Origin: JBKCUI01 sp052161625
GTDB lineage: Bacteria; Planctomycetota; Planctomycetia; Pirellulales; Pirellulaceae
Reading direction: 5' to 3' (one strand)
Assembly (NCBI GenBank): GCA_052161625.1
Contig: CP197412.1
DNA length: 64,000 nucleotides
Positions 1 to 9,320 of this stretch are shown piece by piece. The first letter of the stretch is position 1, and each line of letters begins with the position of its first letter. The translations under genes were made by a program, and so were the position numbers. The notes under the pieces are model-generated. The model was not told the origin of the DNA. It saw only the letters and a list, made by a program, of their open reading frames with translations, and did not search any database.

Positions 1-564
1 GCGGGGCTGATTTCGGAGAATATGACTCGAGGACCCGGTTGGCTCTTTCTCGAAATAGGCCGGCGTATCGAACGAGCCTATGGCCTGATCCGATTGCTGG
101 AATTTTTGTTGGTACCTGGCGGTCGTCCCATCAGTCCCCTTATCGAGTCTCTATTGGAGATTTGCGATAGTTCCATGACGTATCGATACCGATACCTGAT
201 GAACTACGAAGTTGCTCCCACACTGGACTTGCTGTTATTCGATCCCTCCAATCCACGCAGTATTGCTTTTCAGTTTGTCAAGCTCGTCGAAAACTTGGAA
301 GGTCTTACCAGCGCTAGCAAGGTCGATATCACACGGATGCGAAGGGCCATGATGGATGCTCGTGGCATGATGCGACTCTTCGATGCTGATTCGCTATCCA
401 TCGAGGTCACGGCTCCGGATAGCCCCTATCCAAAACGCATCCACTTGCAAGATCTTTTGAATCAGCTCACCAACAGTCTCAATGAACTCGTTGACTTCCT
501 CTCGCAACGGTTTTTAACCCATACCGTTTCGGTTCGTCATTTGGAAGATGCCGCCAATCAATAG
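1..564 (+). CDS. Alpha-E domain protein (DUF403), 3' part
   Basis: The frame is open from base 1, so this is the C-terminal part of a gene that starts upstream; the ATG at 22 is internal. The first residues read SENMTRGPGWLFLEIGRRIERA, shown here only to identify the alpha-E family, whose conserved Glu-Arg helix this resembles. The rest is alpha-helical, with no signal peptide or membrane segment. Family knowledge: alpha-E proteins usually lie next to a circularly permuted ATP-grasp protein and a transglutaminase-like protein. The second partner follows here after 8 bases, which supports the call. The biochemical role of this trio is not firmly known; peptide ligation or modification is the usual suggestion. 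Confidence 0.85.
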   Translation, partial: AGLISENMTRGPGWLFLEIGRRIERAYGLIRLLEFLLVPGGRPISPLIESLLEICDSSMTYRYRYLMNYEVAPTLDLLLFDPSNPRSIAFQFVKLVENLEGLTSASKVDITRMRRAMMDARGMMRLFDADSLSIEVTAPDSPYPKRIHLQDLLNQLTNSLNELVDFLSQRFLTHTVSVRHLEDAANQ

Positions 565-572
565 TTCCAATC

Positions 573-1475
573 ATGATTGAACCCATCCGCTACTGTATCC
601 TACATCGTACCTTGTATGAGTATTCGAGCCCAGCCTTGCTCTGTCACAACACGATGCACCTGAGCCCTCGCGAAATCACGTATCAGTCCGTCGAAAGATC
701 TCGCATCGAAATTTCTCCTTCCCCTTCGATCCGACGTCCAAGGCATGATCCGTACGGAAATCGAGCCGAGTTCTTCAGTATCGAATTGCAACATCAATCT
801 ATGTTGGTTGAAGCGGAATCAATCGTCACTCGCTCCGTGCCTTGCTGGAATGGGGCAGAGTCTGTTTCCTACCAATCCATTCGCCATCGACTCCACCAAC
901 CCCAAACCGATGAGGATAGACGGGCTCAAGAGTTCTGCTTCGACTCAACATACATCCAATCCGAATCCGCGTTTTCCGATTTCGCTTGGCCGAGCTTCCA
1001 CTCCCACAACTCCCTTTTAGATGCTGTTACCGACCTCACACAACGCATCTACGAAGATTTCCAATATGTTCCTAACTCCACCTTGGTCTCAACAACACCT
1101 CGTGAAGTACTCCGTACTAAACAAGGAGTCTGCCAAGACTTTGCGCACCTACAAATCGCTTGTCTCCGGTCAATCGGTTTGGCCGCACGGTACGTAAGCG
1201 GTTATCTCCTCACCCACCCGGCTCCTGGCCAAACGAAGTTGGTCGGCGCGGATGCCTCCCACGCGTGGCTGAGCGTCTATTTCGCAGACTTCGGCTGGAT
1301 CGATTTCGATCCCACCAATAACGCAATCCCAAGGAATGAACACATCACCGTGGCTTGGGGTGCCGATTACGCCGATGTCGCGCCAATCGCTGGTTTGCTC
1401 ATCGGAGGAGGCCTTACCCGGCTGGAAGTTAGCGTCGATGTGGCGCCCATCTCCCCATCCTCTACGCCGCTCTAG
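573..1475 (+). CDS. Transglutaminase-like cysteine protease family protein
   Basis: This 300-residue protein has a bacterial transglutaminase N-terminal region (about residues 5-90) followed by a transglutaminase core. The likely triad is Cys187 in QGVCQDFAH, His230 in DASHAWLSVY and Asp246 in WIDFDPTN. No signal peptide is visible, so it is probably cytoplasmic. It starts 8 bases after the alpha-E gene and is probably co-transcribed and functionally linked with it. By family knowledge such proteins are peptidases or amide-bond enzymes rather than true protein cross-linkers; the substrate is unknown. It converges on the UbiB-like gene with only 37 bases between the stop codons, and I see no clear terminator there. 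Confidence 0.9.
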   Translation: MIEPIRYCILHRTLYEYSSPALLCHNTMHLSPREITYQSVERSRIEISPSPSIRRPRHDPYGNRAEFFSIELQHQSMLVEAESIVTRSVPCWNGAESVSYQSIRHRLHQPQTDEDRRAQEFCFDSTYIQSESAFSDFAWPSFHSHNSLLDAVTDLTQRIYEDFQYVPNSTLVSTTPREVLRTKQGVCQDFAHLQIACLRSIGLAARYVSGYLLTHPAPGQTKLVGADASHAWLSVYFADFGWIDFDPTNNAIPRNEHITVAWGADYADVAPIAGLLIGGGLTRLEVSVDVAPISPSSTPL

Positions 1476-1512
1476 CGGGAATAATCACGGCGCCTCTTCG
1501 CAACCATCCTGC

Positions 1513-3228
1513 CTACTTGTAATGGTCGAAATGATCGTCTGATTCGGCATCGAGATGCCCCGACTTATTGATGGCCAACAGAATTCGAAACGCAACCAGA
1601 GAAGAGACGAGAAACCCGATCAGTCCGAGCAGCGACAAATCTTGCAAACCCAATGGCCCTCGTTGGGTGAATAACAAGGGAGGGACCTTCGAGGCCATAA
1701 GTATTGAAGACCCCAGCAAGAGCGAACTCGTTAGCAACCCCAGCACAAGGCGATTGATCGAAGGGCTCAACCCGCGGTGGGACAACTGCACGTCGAGTTT
1801 TCCCTCCTGTATCAATTCCATTAGCGCGCTGATTTGAGAAGGCATCCTCTCCACCAAACCCTCGATCTCGACGTACAATCGCCTCATCCTTCTCGCCTGT
1901 CGCCAAGGTGAATAACGATTGCGGCGAAGAGAACCAAGCTTCGGCTGCACGGTTTCCAAAATACTGAATCCAGGACTCAGTTGGCTGATCGTCCCCTGCA
2001 ACGTAATCAATGTCTTGATCAAAATACTCATTTGACTTGGCAGCGTGATACGATGGCGGTGCAATATATCCGTCGCGTCGTGCAATGCCGCAGCGAAATC
2101 AAGCGTCTCAATGGACTGTGTTGCGTAGTGGGCAATCAAGTCCGCAACGTCATTGGATAAGAGCGACTCGTCGATGCTCGCGGGGATCTTTCCCGCACGC
2201 TTGATCAATGAAGTAAGCAAAGCGGAATCTTGACTTACCACGGCGAAGAGCATCTCTTCGATATTCCCTCGCAAGGTATCGTCAATTCTTCCTACCATTC
2301 CGAAATCCAGCAATCCGACATCGCCATTGGGCAAGATGAGGATATTTCCTGGATGGGGATCGGCATGGTACAGCCCCATCACAAATATGCTGTCGACATA
2401 CAGATCCGCAACACGCCTCGCAATTTCTACTCGCTGCCCGACCCCCTCTTGCGTATCTTCGGCAATCGAGTGAATTGACTCCCCGTCCAGCTTCTCCATC
2501 GTGAGAACCATGGAGGAGGATTGCTTGGCAAACCCCCTCGGAACACGTATCCCGGGCTTATCCGAGAGAAGACGTTGGAAAACTTGTAGATTGAGCAACT
2601 CCCTCTGAAAACTCAATTCGCGACGTAAAGATCGGGATAACTGCTCCACAATCGTGCGAGGTTGCCACGCAGCCAACTCCGGGATCTTCTCCGCCATCGT
2701 AGCCAAACCGCAAAGGACCTCTAAGTCTTCGCTAACGGTCTTTTGAATATCCGCATGCTGTACTTTGACAACCACACGCGTACCATCGCGTAGAACAGCT
2801 TCGTGCACCTGACCAATCGACGCCGATGCGATCGATGTTTCCTCGAATCGGAGAAAGATCTCTTCGAGCGGTTGCCCAAGTTCCTTTTCAACGATCTGAC
2901 GAACGACATCGAAAGGATCTGCAGGTACTTGCGTCTGAAGCAATGTAAGCTCCTTCGCAAGATCGGAACCGACCAAATCAGGGCGGAGCGACAGGACTTG
3001 TCCCAACTTAATAAACGTCGGTCCCAAATCGGTGAGGGCCATGCGAACCCGAGCCGATCGAGAATAACTGGACAGAGGAACCCCGTCGTCATCCTTCAAC
3101 CAATCGCGAATAAAATCCACTCGCAATCGGCTTAGCCAATCGGCCAATCCATAGCGCCGCAGCACAACGATGATCTCTTGCCAACGCCGCAGATTACGGT
3201 AATAGCGAGGTAAGGAAGTAAGTCGCAT
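1513..3228 (-). CDS. ABC1/UbiB family atypical protein kinase
   Basis: This 571-residue protein carries UbiB-family signatures: the KxGQ-type segment FIKLGQVLSLRPDLV, the ATP-site lysine in VVVKVQH, and the catalytic/metal segment HADPHPGNILILPNGDVGLLDFG. The C terminus has two hydrophobic stretches (about residues 495-515 and 530-550) likely to anchor it in the membrane. Family knowledge: UbiB/ADCK proteins are ATPases or kinases that support quinone-lipid synthesis. The ATG lies 3 bases after the stop of the large propeller gene, so the two form a tight operon. That partner gives no obvious quinone link, so the substrate is unknown. A menaquinone-related role is only an inference. Confidence 0.9.
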   Translation of the reverse strand: MRLTSLPRYYRNLRRWQEIIVVLRRYGLADWLSRLRVDFIRDWLKDDDGVPLSSYSRSARVRMALTDLGPTFIKLGQVLSLRPDLVGSDLAKELTLLQTQVPADPFDVVRQIVEKELGQPLEEIFLRFEETSIASASIGQVHEAVLRDGTRVVVKVQHADIQKTVSEDLEVLCGLATMAEKIPELAAWQPRTIVEQLSRSLRRELSFQRELLNLQVFQRLLSDKPGIRVPRGFAKQSSSMVLTMEKLDGESIHSIAEDTQEGVGQRVEIARRVADLYVDSIFVMGLYHADPHPGNILILPNGDVGLLDFGMVGRIDDTLRGNIEEMLFAVVSQDSALLTSLIKRAGKIPASIDESLLSNDVADLIAHYATQSIETLDFAAALHDATDILHRHRITLPSQMSILIKTLITLQGTISQLSPGFSILETVQPKLGSLRRNRYSPWRQARRMRRLYVEIEGLVERMPSQISALMELIQEGKLDVQLSHRGLSPSINRLVLGLLTSSLLLGSSILMASKVPPLLFTQRGPLGLQDLSLLGLIGFLVSSLVAFRILLAINKSGHLDAESDDHFDHYK

Positions 3229-3231
3229 GTA

Positions 3232-6200
3232 TTAGGGCTTGGGAACGGGCTGTACTTCGATCCTAGGTGCAGGAACGCGTTTCTCTTCTTTACGCGACTT
3301 GAGCATTTCCTCGACTTTGGCAGCGTACTCGGACATATTCTTTTGGCCGATCCGATCCGGAGATAGCTCGTGCTCCTGGTCTGTCCATTTGAACATAAAC
3401 TCAACACCACCATAGGTACAGCGAACCATCCTGAGCTCTGGAACCACCGTCTGGGAAAATTGAGGTTGGTGCGCCCCAACAACGTCGTCTTGTTCGAAAA
3501 GTATCTTCCCGGTCCGGACGTCGACGACTGCGACGCAGACCATCTCGGCGGCTCGTCCATCGTTCACTCGCGGCAGGACAATTCGTCGGACAAAAAAGAG
3601 CCCTGGACAATTGTTCTTCGATTGATGTAAGGGGAAACCATACTGCATCACAGGAACGGCCTTCTCCCAAACAGGCTTCCCATCGGATGCATCAATCGCG
3701 AATACCGAACCACTGACCCGCGCAAAGGCGCTATCTCCTTCCGAGGGATAAATCTCCGGTCGTGCATACGTGTACATTTTGTTGTAGGGCAACACGATTA
3801 GCTTGTCTTCAAACGGATGCACAGAAAGCGTTGTCCCCTTCGCGTCGAAAGAATCTCGCAAGTCGAGCAAATCATCCTGCTTTTCAATTCGGTGCTGATG
3901 CTCTTTGCCCGATTGGAAATTCCAATAGAAAATGGTTCCCGCGTTGTCGAGCGTCACGAGCCCAAGTCCATTGGGAGCCAGCGCGATCGCGGTATCAGCC
4001 GAGAACGTTCGATCCAAAACAGTCGCTCCATCCTTTGGATCTACCAACGTCACCTGGCGTTTCTGTTCATTCGCGTAAAGCAGATGCTTGCCAACTGCCA
4101 ATGTGTAGGGATGGGCTCCGGAGAAATTTTCGCTCGCCAGCGTTTGGCCGCTTCGAACGTCCATCTTGAGCAGTTTCCGGGTAGGCAATGCTCCGTAAAG
4201 CACATTCCCGTCGAGTGCAAAGTGGGCTCCTTGAAACCCAACTTGCTTCCAAATCGTATCACCCGTCTTGGGGTCCAAACACATCAACTGATCTTCATCG
4301 ATCACCAGCAATCCGAACCGCCCGCCTCCGATCACTCGAAACGACTTATTCGCGACAGGCAATCCCCAGTAGGTGGCTTCAACCACTTGCCGAGCCCGCC
4401 CTCGCTCTACAACTGGCACCGAACCTTCGAAGTAGCGATGCCAAATCTCATTCTCGCTATCGATCGCCGGTCTCTTTAGGGCGTCCACGGCAACCAATGT
4501 TCTATTATTTTCAAGAATCAACTTTCCATCGATCGCAAACGCCTGAACAACTCCTTGCGCCAAAGTAAATGACTGAGTCCGAGCTGCGCTACTGAACCCG
4601 TTCAATCGGTTTCGCAAAATGACGTTTCCACTACTCGTGGAATAGGTGAAGTCCCAGTTCTGCAGGGTCTCTCCGACCACACCTTGCACTCGACATGGAA
4701 GGGTGGAATCCGCAAAGCCTTGCAGCTGCATCATCTCTTGCGACGCATTGACGTTCCCCTCTACTTTCCCCTTTGGCCACTCGTTGGTTGGGATCGCGTT
4801 GAAAAAGCGATTCGCAATCGCTTGAGGGTATACCTCGTTTCCACGCTCCGCCCAAATCCGATACCATTCCTCTACTCTAGCCCGGACCTGGGTCACCTCA
4901 TCCGTCGAAGCCGAAGGAAGGATCTTTTCGACCAAATCCATGCGAAACGACGCCGCATAGACTTTGGCCAGCACTTCGGCGGCTCCGGAATCGATCTGGA
5001 TCCAATTAGCGATCGGCTCGCTCGCGAATGCTTCGATGGCAAGTTCTTCAGCGTCGAGCAAGTTTCCTTCTTCGAGGAGCTCCTCAGCCAACCGGACACG
5101 CACCTTGGAGACTAGAGCAACCGACCTGAAATGCTTGAGCTTCACTCGTTGCAGATTGGGTTGGAGCTTCGGAATCTTGGCTACTTGGCTCTCGAGGGCC
5201 GCGACAAGATCTGGTTTCGATTGCCAATCACCAATTTCCTTCAACGCCCTTTCGACTTGGGTTTCGATCCAACGATCCTCCTGTACGGACAATAGCGGTG
5301 TCGGCTGAAAGAACTCATTTCCCCCGGATTGATCGTGTCTCCTACTTGTTCTAGCATCAGAAAGTTCGATCAGTTTCAGTAGTACTTGATCGTAGAGTCC
5401 TTTTTGCTGGAGACCTTGAACAAGTGTTCGAAGAAAGACAAAGTCAAACTCCAACCCGATTTTGTAAGCCGAAACCCTCGAAGAGTACTTTTCGAAATCG
5501 TTCATCAACGCTGTCGTCGACGCCTTGCGCAATCGCAACCAAACATCTTGGTCTTGTGGATCCATCTGGTAAGCCTTTTCAAGCAAATCCATCGCTTCCT
5601 CCACACGTCCATCCGCCAGCGCCAGTTCTCCTCGTTTCATCAAGGAATCCAACGAAATCGATGCCTGAGCCAATTCCTGCTTGACCTCTTCCCGCAGCAA
5701 GTCCTGGATAGAATAGCAATCGAGCTCCGTAGGAGTTAACGACAGGAGCTTATTGTTGACGTTCACCAAATTACCTGGCATCTGTTCGAGCCGAGTGCTG
5801 GATACCCACTTACCAGTGACGATATCGAGTCCCTCGATGGTTTGAGCCGAGGTAGGGATATAAAAACGGCTGCCGTTGCGCAACCCGCGCCCGACCACTT
5901 GTGCCCCTTCTGGAAGTCCGATAGGCTCCCACTTCGGCTCACCAGTTTGCAAATCCAACCCGTAAACCGCATTCTGACAGACGATGATTGCGGTTTGTTC
6001 CGCGACGCATCCGACATATCTAATCTTTCGGTCCTGAGAATCGAGGGCGTGCCATCTCCGTTCCCCTGTTTGAAGCTCGATGGCATAGACGCCGAATCCG
6101 TCGGGAGGAGCATAAAGTGCAACACCTTCGGCGATCAGTGGAGCCAAATCGACCGATCGGGAATCGAATGGTTCGAAAACTCCCAATTCCATCCCACCAA

Positions 6201-8007
6201 AGGTGCCCGTCATCGCCCCCGCCGTACTTACTTTCGAGCGATAGGCTAGCCCCCATTGCAGGGATCGGGTGTGAAGATCAAACGCAACCAGATGGCCCGA
6301 TAACGTCGGGCAAACTATCAAATTACCGTCTGCTGAGGGTGTCGCCCCAATGCTTCGGCGCATCGTGTCGTTCGCAATGACGGCACCATTGTTCACCACG
6401 AGAGGTTGGCGCCAGAGGACTTTCCCAGAATCGGGAGCGAGAGAAAACAATGCGACTTCTCCGTTCAGTTCACCGAGAATTAACAGTTCTCCTCGGTAGG
6501 GCAACGGTGGGCCTAAGAAGAGGATGTTAACAAGCGCCGGCTCGGTTTCGCTCTTCACTCCTCCTACTTCCCATAGCAGTTTGCCCTCCTCTGGCACACT
6601 CCAGCATTGCAGCACATTGTAGGTCTTGATTCCCAACTGCCTCGCGAAACGTGCGTTAGGCCCTAGGGCATAAGCCTCGGAGACATCGACGCTGGGCAAT
6701 TCGCTCACTCCATACACCCGCTCCCCATCGCTCGCCAAGTGACCGATTGTGGCCTCTCCCCAAACCCGCTTTGCCAAGTACTCGGGAACTCCGTATTCCG
6801 ATCCGATCGATCCACGCGTCGGGATGTTCTCCATAGAGAAACCAAGAGGCATTCCCGTGTAGACGCATTCCCACTGGAGCAGGCCCGTTTGCAAATCCAA
6901 AGCGACGATTCGTTGATCAAACGTCGAAGTAATGATCGATCGCCCGACGGAAATCGGCATCCTCGAAGGAATCGTCGTACCAGCTTGCTCGATCGGCATT
7001 CCGGCTTGTCCCTTCAACGTCGACAACAACTCCTCCTTTTGCTGGCTCGACTCGTGCAGTTCGGCATGCCACTGCAGAATGGGAAGAGGGACTCCTGCAC
7101 GCGTATCGCTATTCCGACGGGTGTTCCCGCCAACGAGCGAGGGCTGAGAGACAACCCGATCCATTTTCTTCAATGATTGAGAAGTCACTTTGGCAGAAAG
7201 CTTCTCCAGAATCTTGGAAATATCGTTGTCCAGCGTCGCAGCATCCCAATTCAAGGCCTGCCCAAACCAATCAACTCGATAAGACGTGTTTTGGGCGGCA
7301 ACCAATCGCAAGAGACGTTCCGCTTCTTCACGATCCCCTGCAAGTAGTTGCGCTTCGGCGCCGAGGATGCCAAGGGCTGCACCGAAGCGAGCGAGCGCAC
7401 GACGCTGCTTCAGCAACTGCGAAAGCATGAACGCCCCTTTGCTCGCATCCCCTTGCCCCAACGCTCGCTGCGCAACGAGCAGCGTGGCGTCCTGACCAAC
7501 AGGGAGAAATCCCAGTCGCGTGGACAGACGTTCAATGCGATCCCAATCGCCAAGGGCAACGGCATCATCCAAAGCCTTTTTTGCTTCGACGCCATGTCGA
7601 ACGTCCAAGATATCCATCGCTTCGTCGGGTAACTGATCGACCAATTCGTAAAGGATCGCGAACAAGTTTCCTTGGGTTATCCGCCCAAAGCGAGGGTCGC
7701 GAGGTGGATTGGGAGCCGTGTTGGACTCGAGGAAGTAATCGATACCGAATTCTTCGTTGGAGGAATCCGAATCAATACCCAGCAATTGACCGATTGCCAA
7801 AGTTGCTTCGGACCAACGCGATGCAGCCACATGCCCGCGAGCCTCCTCCAGGAGAGTGAGAACCTCCCGGGATGGGGGCATCCACGTCGAATCCACTTGC
7901 TGGGATCTGGGGCGCGCGAACTGGGCGAGGCTCAAGTCGCAATTGAGAGTTCCACCGATCCAAGTCGTTAGACCGACGAGAAAAGCGAGCCGCAATCGAG
8001 CATCCAT
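3232..8007 (-). CDS. Very large secreted PQQ-like beta-propeller protein with TPR segment
   Basis: This 1591-residue protein begins with a signal peptide (MDARLRLAFLVGLTTWIGG, then a hydrophobic stretch ending near LSLAQ). Two propeller regions of outer-membrane-assembly/PQQ-like repeats are seen, about residues 330-770 and 1150-1540. They contain recurring blades such as ALDLQTGLLQWE, GLDLQTGEPKWEP and CLDPKTGDTIWKQ. Between them lies a helical region with a TPR-like motif (about 785-830). No catalytic residues are recognisable, and the protein need not bind PQQ; such repeats often serve as scaffolds. It is the first gene of an operon with the UbiB-like kinase. Its likely location is periplasmic or paryphoplasmic. 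Function is unknown. Confidence 0.85.
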   Translation of the reverse strand: MDARLRLAFLVGLTTWIGGTLNCDLSLAQFARPRSQQVDSTWMPPSREVLTLLEEARGHVAASRWSEATLAIGQLLGIDSDSSNEEFGIDYFLESNTAPNPPRDPRFGRITQGNLFAILYELVDQLPDEAMDILDVRHGVEAKKALDDAVALGDWDRIERLSTRLGFLPVGQDATLLVAQRALGQGDASKGAFMLSQLLKQRRALARFGAALGILGAEAQLLAGDREEAERLLRLVAAQNTSYRVDWFGQALNWDAATLDNDISKILEKLSAKVTSQSLKKMDRVVSQPSLVGGNTRRNSDTRAGVPLPILQWHAELHESSQQKEELLSTLKGQAGMPIEQAGTTIPSRMPISVGRSIITSTFDQRIVALDLQTGLLQWECVYTGMPLGFSMENIPTRGSIGSEYGVPEYLAKRVWGEATIGHLASDGERVYGVSELPSVDVSEAYALGPNARFARQLGIKTYNVLQCWSVPEEGKLLWEVGGVKSETEPALVNILFLGPPLPYRGELLILGELNGEVALFSLAPDSGKVLWRQPLVVNNGAVIANDTMRRSIGATPSADGNLIVCPTLSGHLVAFDLHTRSLQWGLAYRSKVSTAGAMTGTFGGMELGVFEPFDSRSVDLAPLIAEGVALYAPPDGFGVYAIELQTGERRWHALDSQDRKIRYVGCVAEQTAIIVCQNAVYGLDLQTGEPKWEPIGLPEGAQVVGRGLRNGSRFYIPTSAQTIEGLDIVTGKWVSSTRLEQMPGNLVNVNNKLLSLTPTELDCYSIQDLLREEVKQELAQASISLDSLMKRGELALADGRVEEAMDLLEKAYQMDPQDQDVWLRLRKASTTALMNDFEKYSSRVSAYKIGLEFDFVFLRTLVQGLQQKGLYDQVLLKLIELSDARTSRRHDQSGGNEFFQPTPLLSVQEDRWIETQVERALKEIGDWQSKPDLVAALESQVAKIPKLQPNLQRVKLKHFRSVALVSKVRVRLAEELLEEGNLLDAEELAIEAFASEPIANWIQIDSGAAEVLAKVYAASFRMDLVEKILPSASTDEVTQVRARVEEWYRIWAERGNEVYPQAIANRFFNAIPTNEWPKGKVEGNVNASQEMMQLQGFADSTLPCRVQGVVGETLQNWDFTYSTSSGNVILRNRLNGFSSAARTQSFTLAQGVVQAFAIDGKLILENNRTLVAVDALKRPAIDSENEIWHRYFEGSVPVVERGRARQVVEATYWGLPVANKSFRVIGGGRFGLLVIDEDQLMCLDPKTGDTIWKQVGFQGAHFALDGNVLYGALPTRKLLKMDVRSGQTLASENFSGAHPYTLAVGKHLLYANEQKRQVTLVDPKDGATVLDRTFSADTAIALAPNGLGLVTLDNAGTIFYWNFQSGKEHQHRIEKQDDLLDLRDSFDAKGTTLSVHPFEDKLIVLPYNKMYTYARPEIYPSEGDSAFARVSGSVFAIDASDGKPVWEKAVPVMQYGFPLHQSKNNCPGLFFVRRIVLPRVNDGRAAEMVCVAVVDVRTGKILFEQDDVVGAHQPQFSQTVVPELRMVRCTYGGVEFMFKWTDQEHELSPDRIGQKNMSEYAAKVEEMLKSRKEEKRVPAPRIEVQPVPKP

Positions 8008-8259
8008 GGCTGTTGATTACCTTTGCCTGAGGCAAGTAGTTCTAAGCGATTTGTCAGGGAGTCGATTGAGCCAATCAGGCACAAAACACTGCAAATCTTG
8101 CGGTTGCATCCTATCCTAGCCGATGCGGGGATGCAACCAGCCGTACGGACGATGAATGGCGTGTTCAAGCGGTCGCATTCAGCATACAATCGGGTCGGAA
8201 AATGGGTTGGTATCGGTTACCTTCCGCCTAGCCCCAGCGTCACGATTGGAACTCTCTCC
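8008..8259. promoter_or_regulatory. Divergent intergenic region between propeller gene and pyrB
   Basis: These 252 bases separate two divergently transcribed genes and must hold both promoters. The pyrB frame stays open leftward to an ATG at 8023, but that extension has no resemblance to carbamoyltransferases. I could not pick out convincing -35/-10 boxes, an attenuator or a PyrR-type site. Confidence 0.35.
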
Positions 8260-9270
8260 ATGTCGAGCGAATCCGCATTGACACTCCCGCCCCCTCGATC
8301 GCTTGCTCTACCGAAAATTCCTCCCCACTGGTCTCACAAACACTTGCTGGGTCTGGAACATCTGACGGCCGATGAAATCACGCTCATTCTCGACTTCGCT
8401 GAAGCGTTGCACGGAGCGACCAATCAAGGCCGGACGAAGCTCGATCTGTTGAAAGGTCGAACCATCGCGAACTTGTTTTTTGAAAACAGTACACGCACGC
8501 GGAATAGCTTCTCGCTCGCCGCGAAACGCTTGGGTGCCGATACGGTCGAATTCTCCTCGAGCGGCTCCAGCGTCGCCAAAGGAGAGACCTTTATTGACAC
8601 GGCCAAGACAATCGAAGCGATGCTCGTCGATGCCGTCGTGGTACGGCACAGCTCCCCGGGAACTCCCCACATGCTCGCGAATCATTTGAAGTGCAGCATT
8701 GTGAACGCAGGGGACGGTCCACATGAACACCCCACCCAGGGCCTTTTGGATTTGCTAACGATCCGACAACACCGAGGGTCTCTCGCAGGCCTTACGGTCG
8801 CGCTCGTCGGCGATATCGCCCACTCTCGTACGGCTCGGTCCAACATATGGGGCCTTTTGAAACTCGGGGCCAAAGTGATTGTGTGCGGCCCCGCGACACT
8901 CGTTTCAAAGAACTGGGAGAAGCTCGGTGTGGAAGTCGCTTACGACTTGGACAAAATATTGCCCCGATGCGACGTCTTGAATTTGCTGCGTATTCAATTC
9001 GAACGCCAAGCCATTAGGCCATTTCCTTCGGTGCACGAGTACATGCTGCTTTACGCGATGAACAACGAACGCATTCAGCGCAGCAAGAGCGATATCCTCA
9101 TCATGGCGCCAGGACCTATCAATCGGGGAGTGGAATTGACCCCCGAAGTAGCCGATGGCCCACATTCGGTGATCCTAGAGCAAGTCACCAATGGCATCGC
9201 TGTACGCATGGCAACTCTTTGGCTCCTCCTCGGAGGCCTCAACTCTGCTGTGAAGCAGGATGTGACTTAG
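8260..9270 (+). CDS. pyrB: Aspartate carbamoyltransferase, catalytic subunit
   Basis: The enzyme joins carbamoyl phosphate and aspartate, the committed step of pyrimidine synthesis in the cytoplasm. Family motifs are intact: the carbamoyl-phosphate loop FENSTRTRNSF, the loop SSVAKGETF with its lysine, HSSPGTPH, NAGDGPHEHPTQ, GDIAHSRTARSN and the C-terminal APGPINRGVEL. I chose the ATG at 8260 (336 residues) because upstream codons do not look like the family. This still leaves about 25-30 extra N-terminal residues compared with E. coli PyrB. A similar extension is known in Pseudomonas-type (class A) ATCases that assemble with an inactive dihydroorotase. The next gene, 50 bases on, encodes just such a homologue. 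Confidence 0.95.
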   Translation: MSSESALTLPPPRSLALPKIPPHWSHKHLLGLEHLTADEITLILDFAEALHGATNQGRTKLDLLKGRTIANLFFENSTRTRNSFSLAAKRLGADTVEFSSSGSSVAKGETFIDTAKTIEAMLVDAVVVRHSSPGTPHMLANHLKCSIVNAGDGPHEHPTQGLLDLLTIRQHRGSLAGLTVALVGDIAHSRTARSNIWGLLKLGAKVIVCGPATLVSKNWEKLGVEVAYDLDKILPRCDVLNLLRIQFERQAIRPFPSVHEYMLLYAMNNERIQRSKSDILIMAPGPINRGVELTPEVADGPHSVILEQVTNGIAVRMATLWLLLGGLNSAVKQDVT

Positions 9271-9320
9271 TGTTCGCACCCCTTCCGTAACAATTTCCTT
9301 CACCTTCGAGCAACAACCCC

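Noticed and set aside
8023..8259. Longer pyrB start at 8023
   Set aside because: The extra 79 residues do not look like a carbamoyltransferase and lie in the divergent promoter region.
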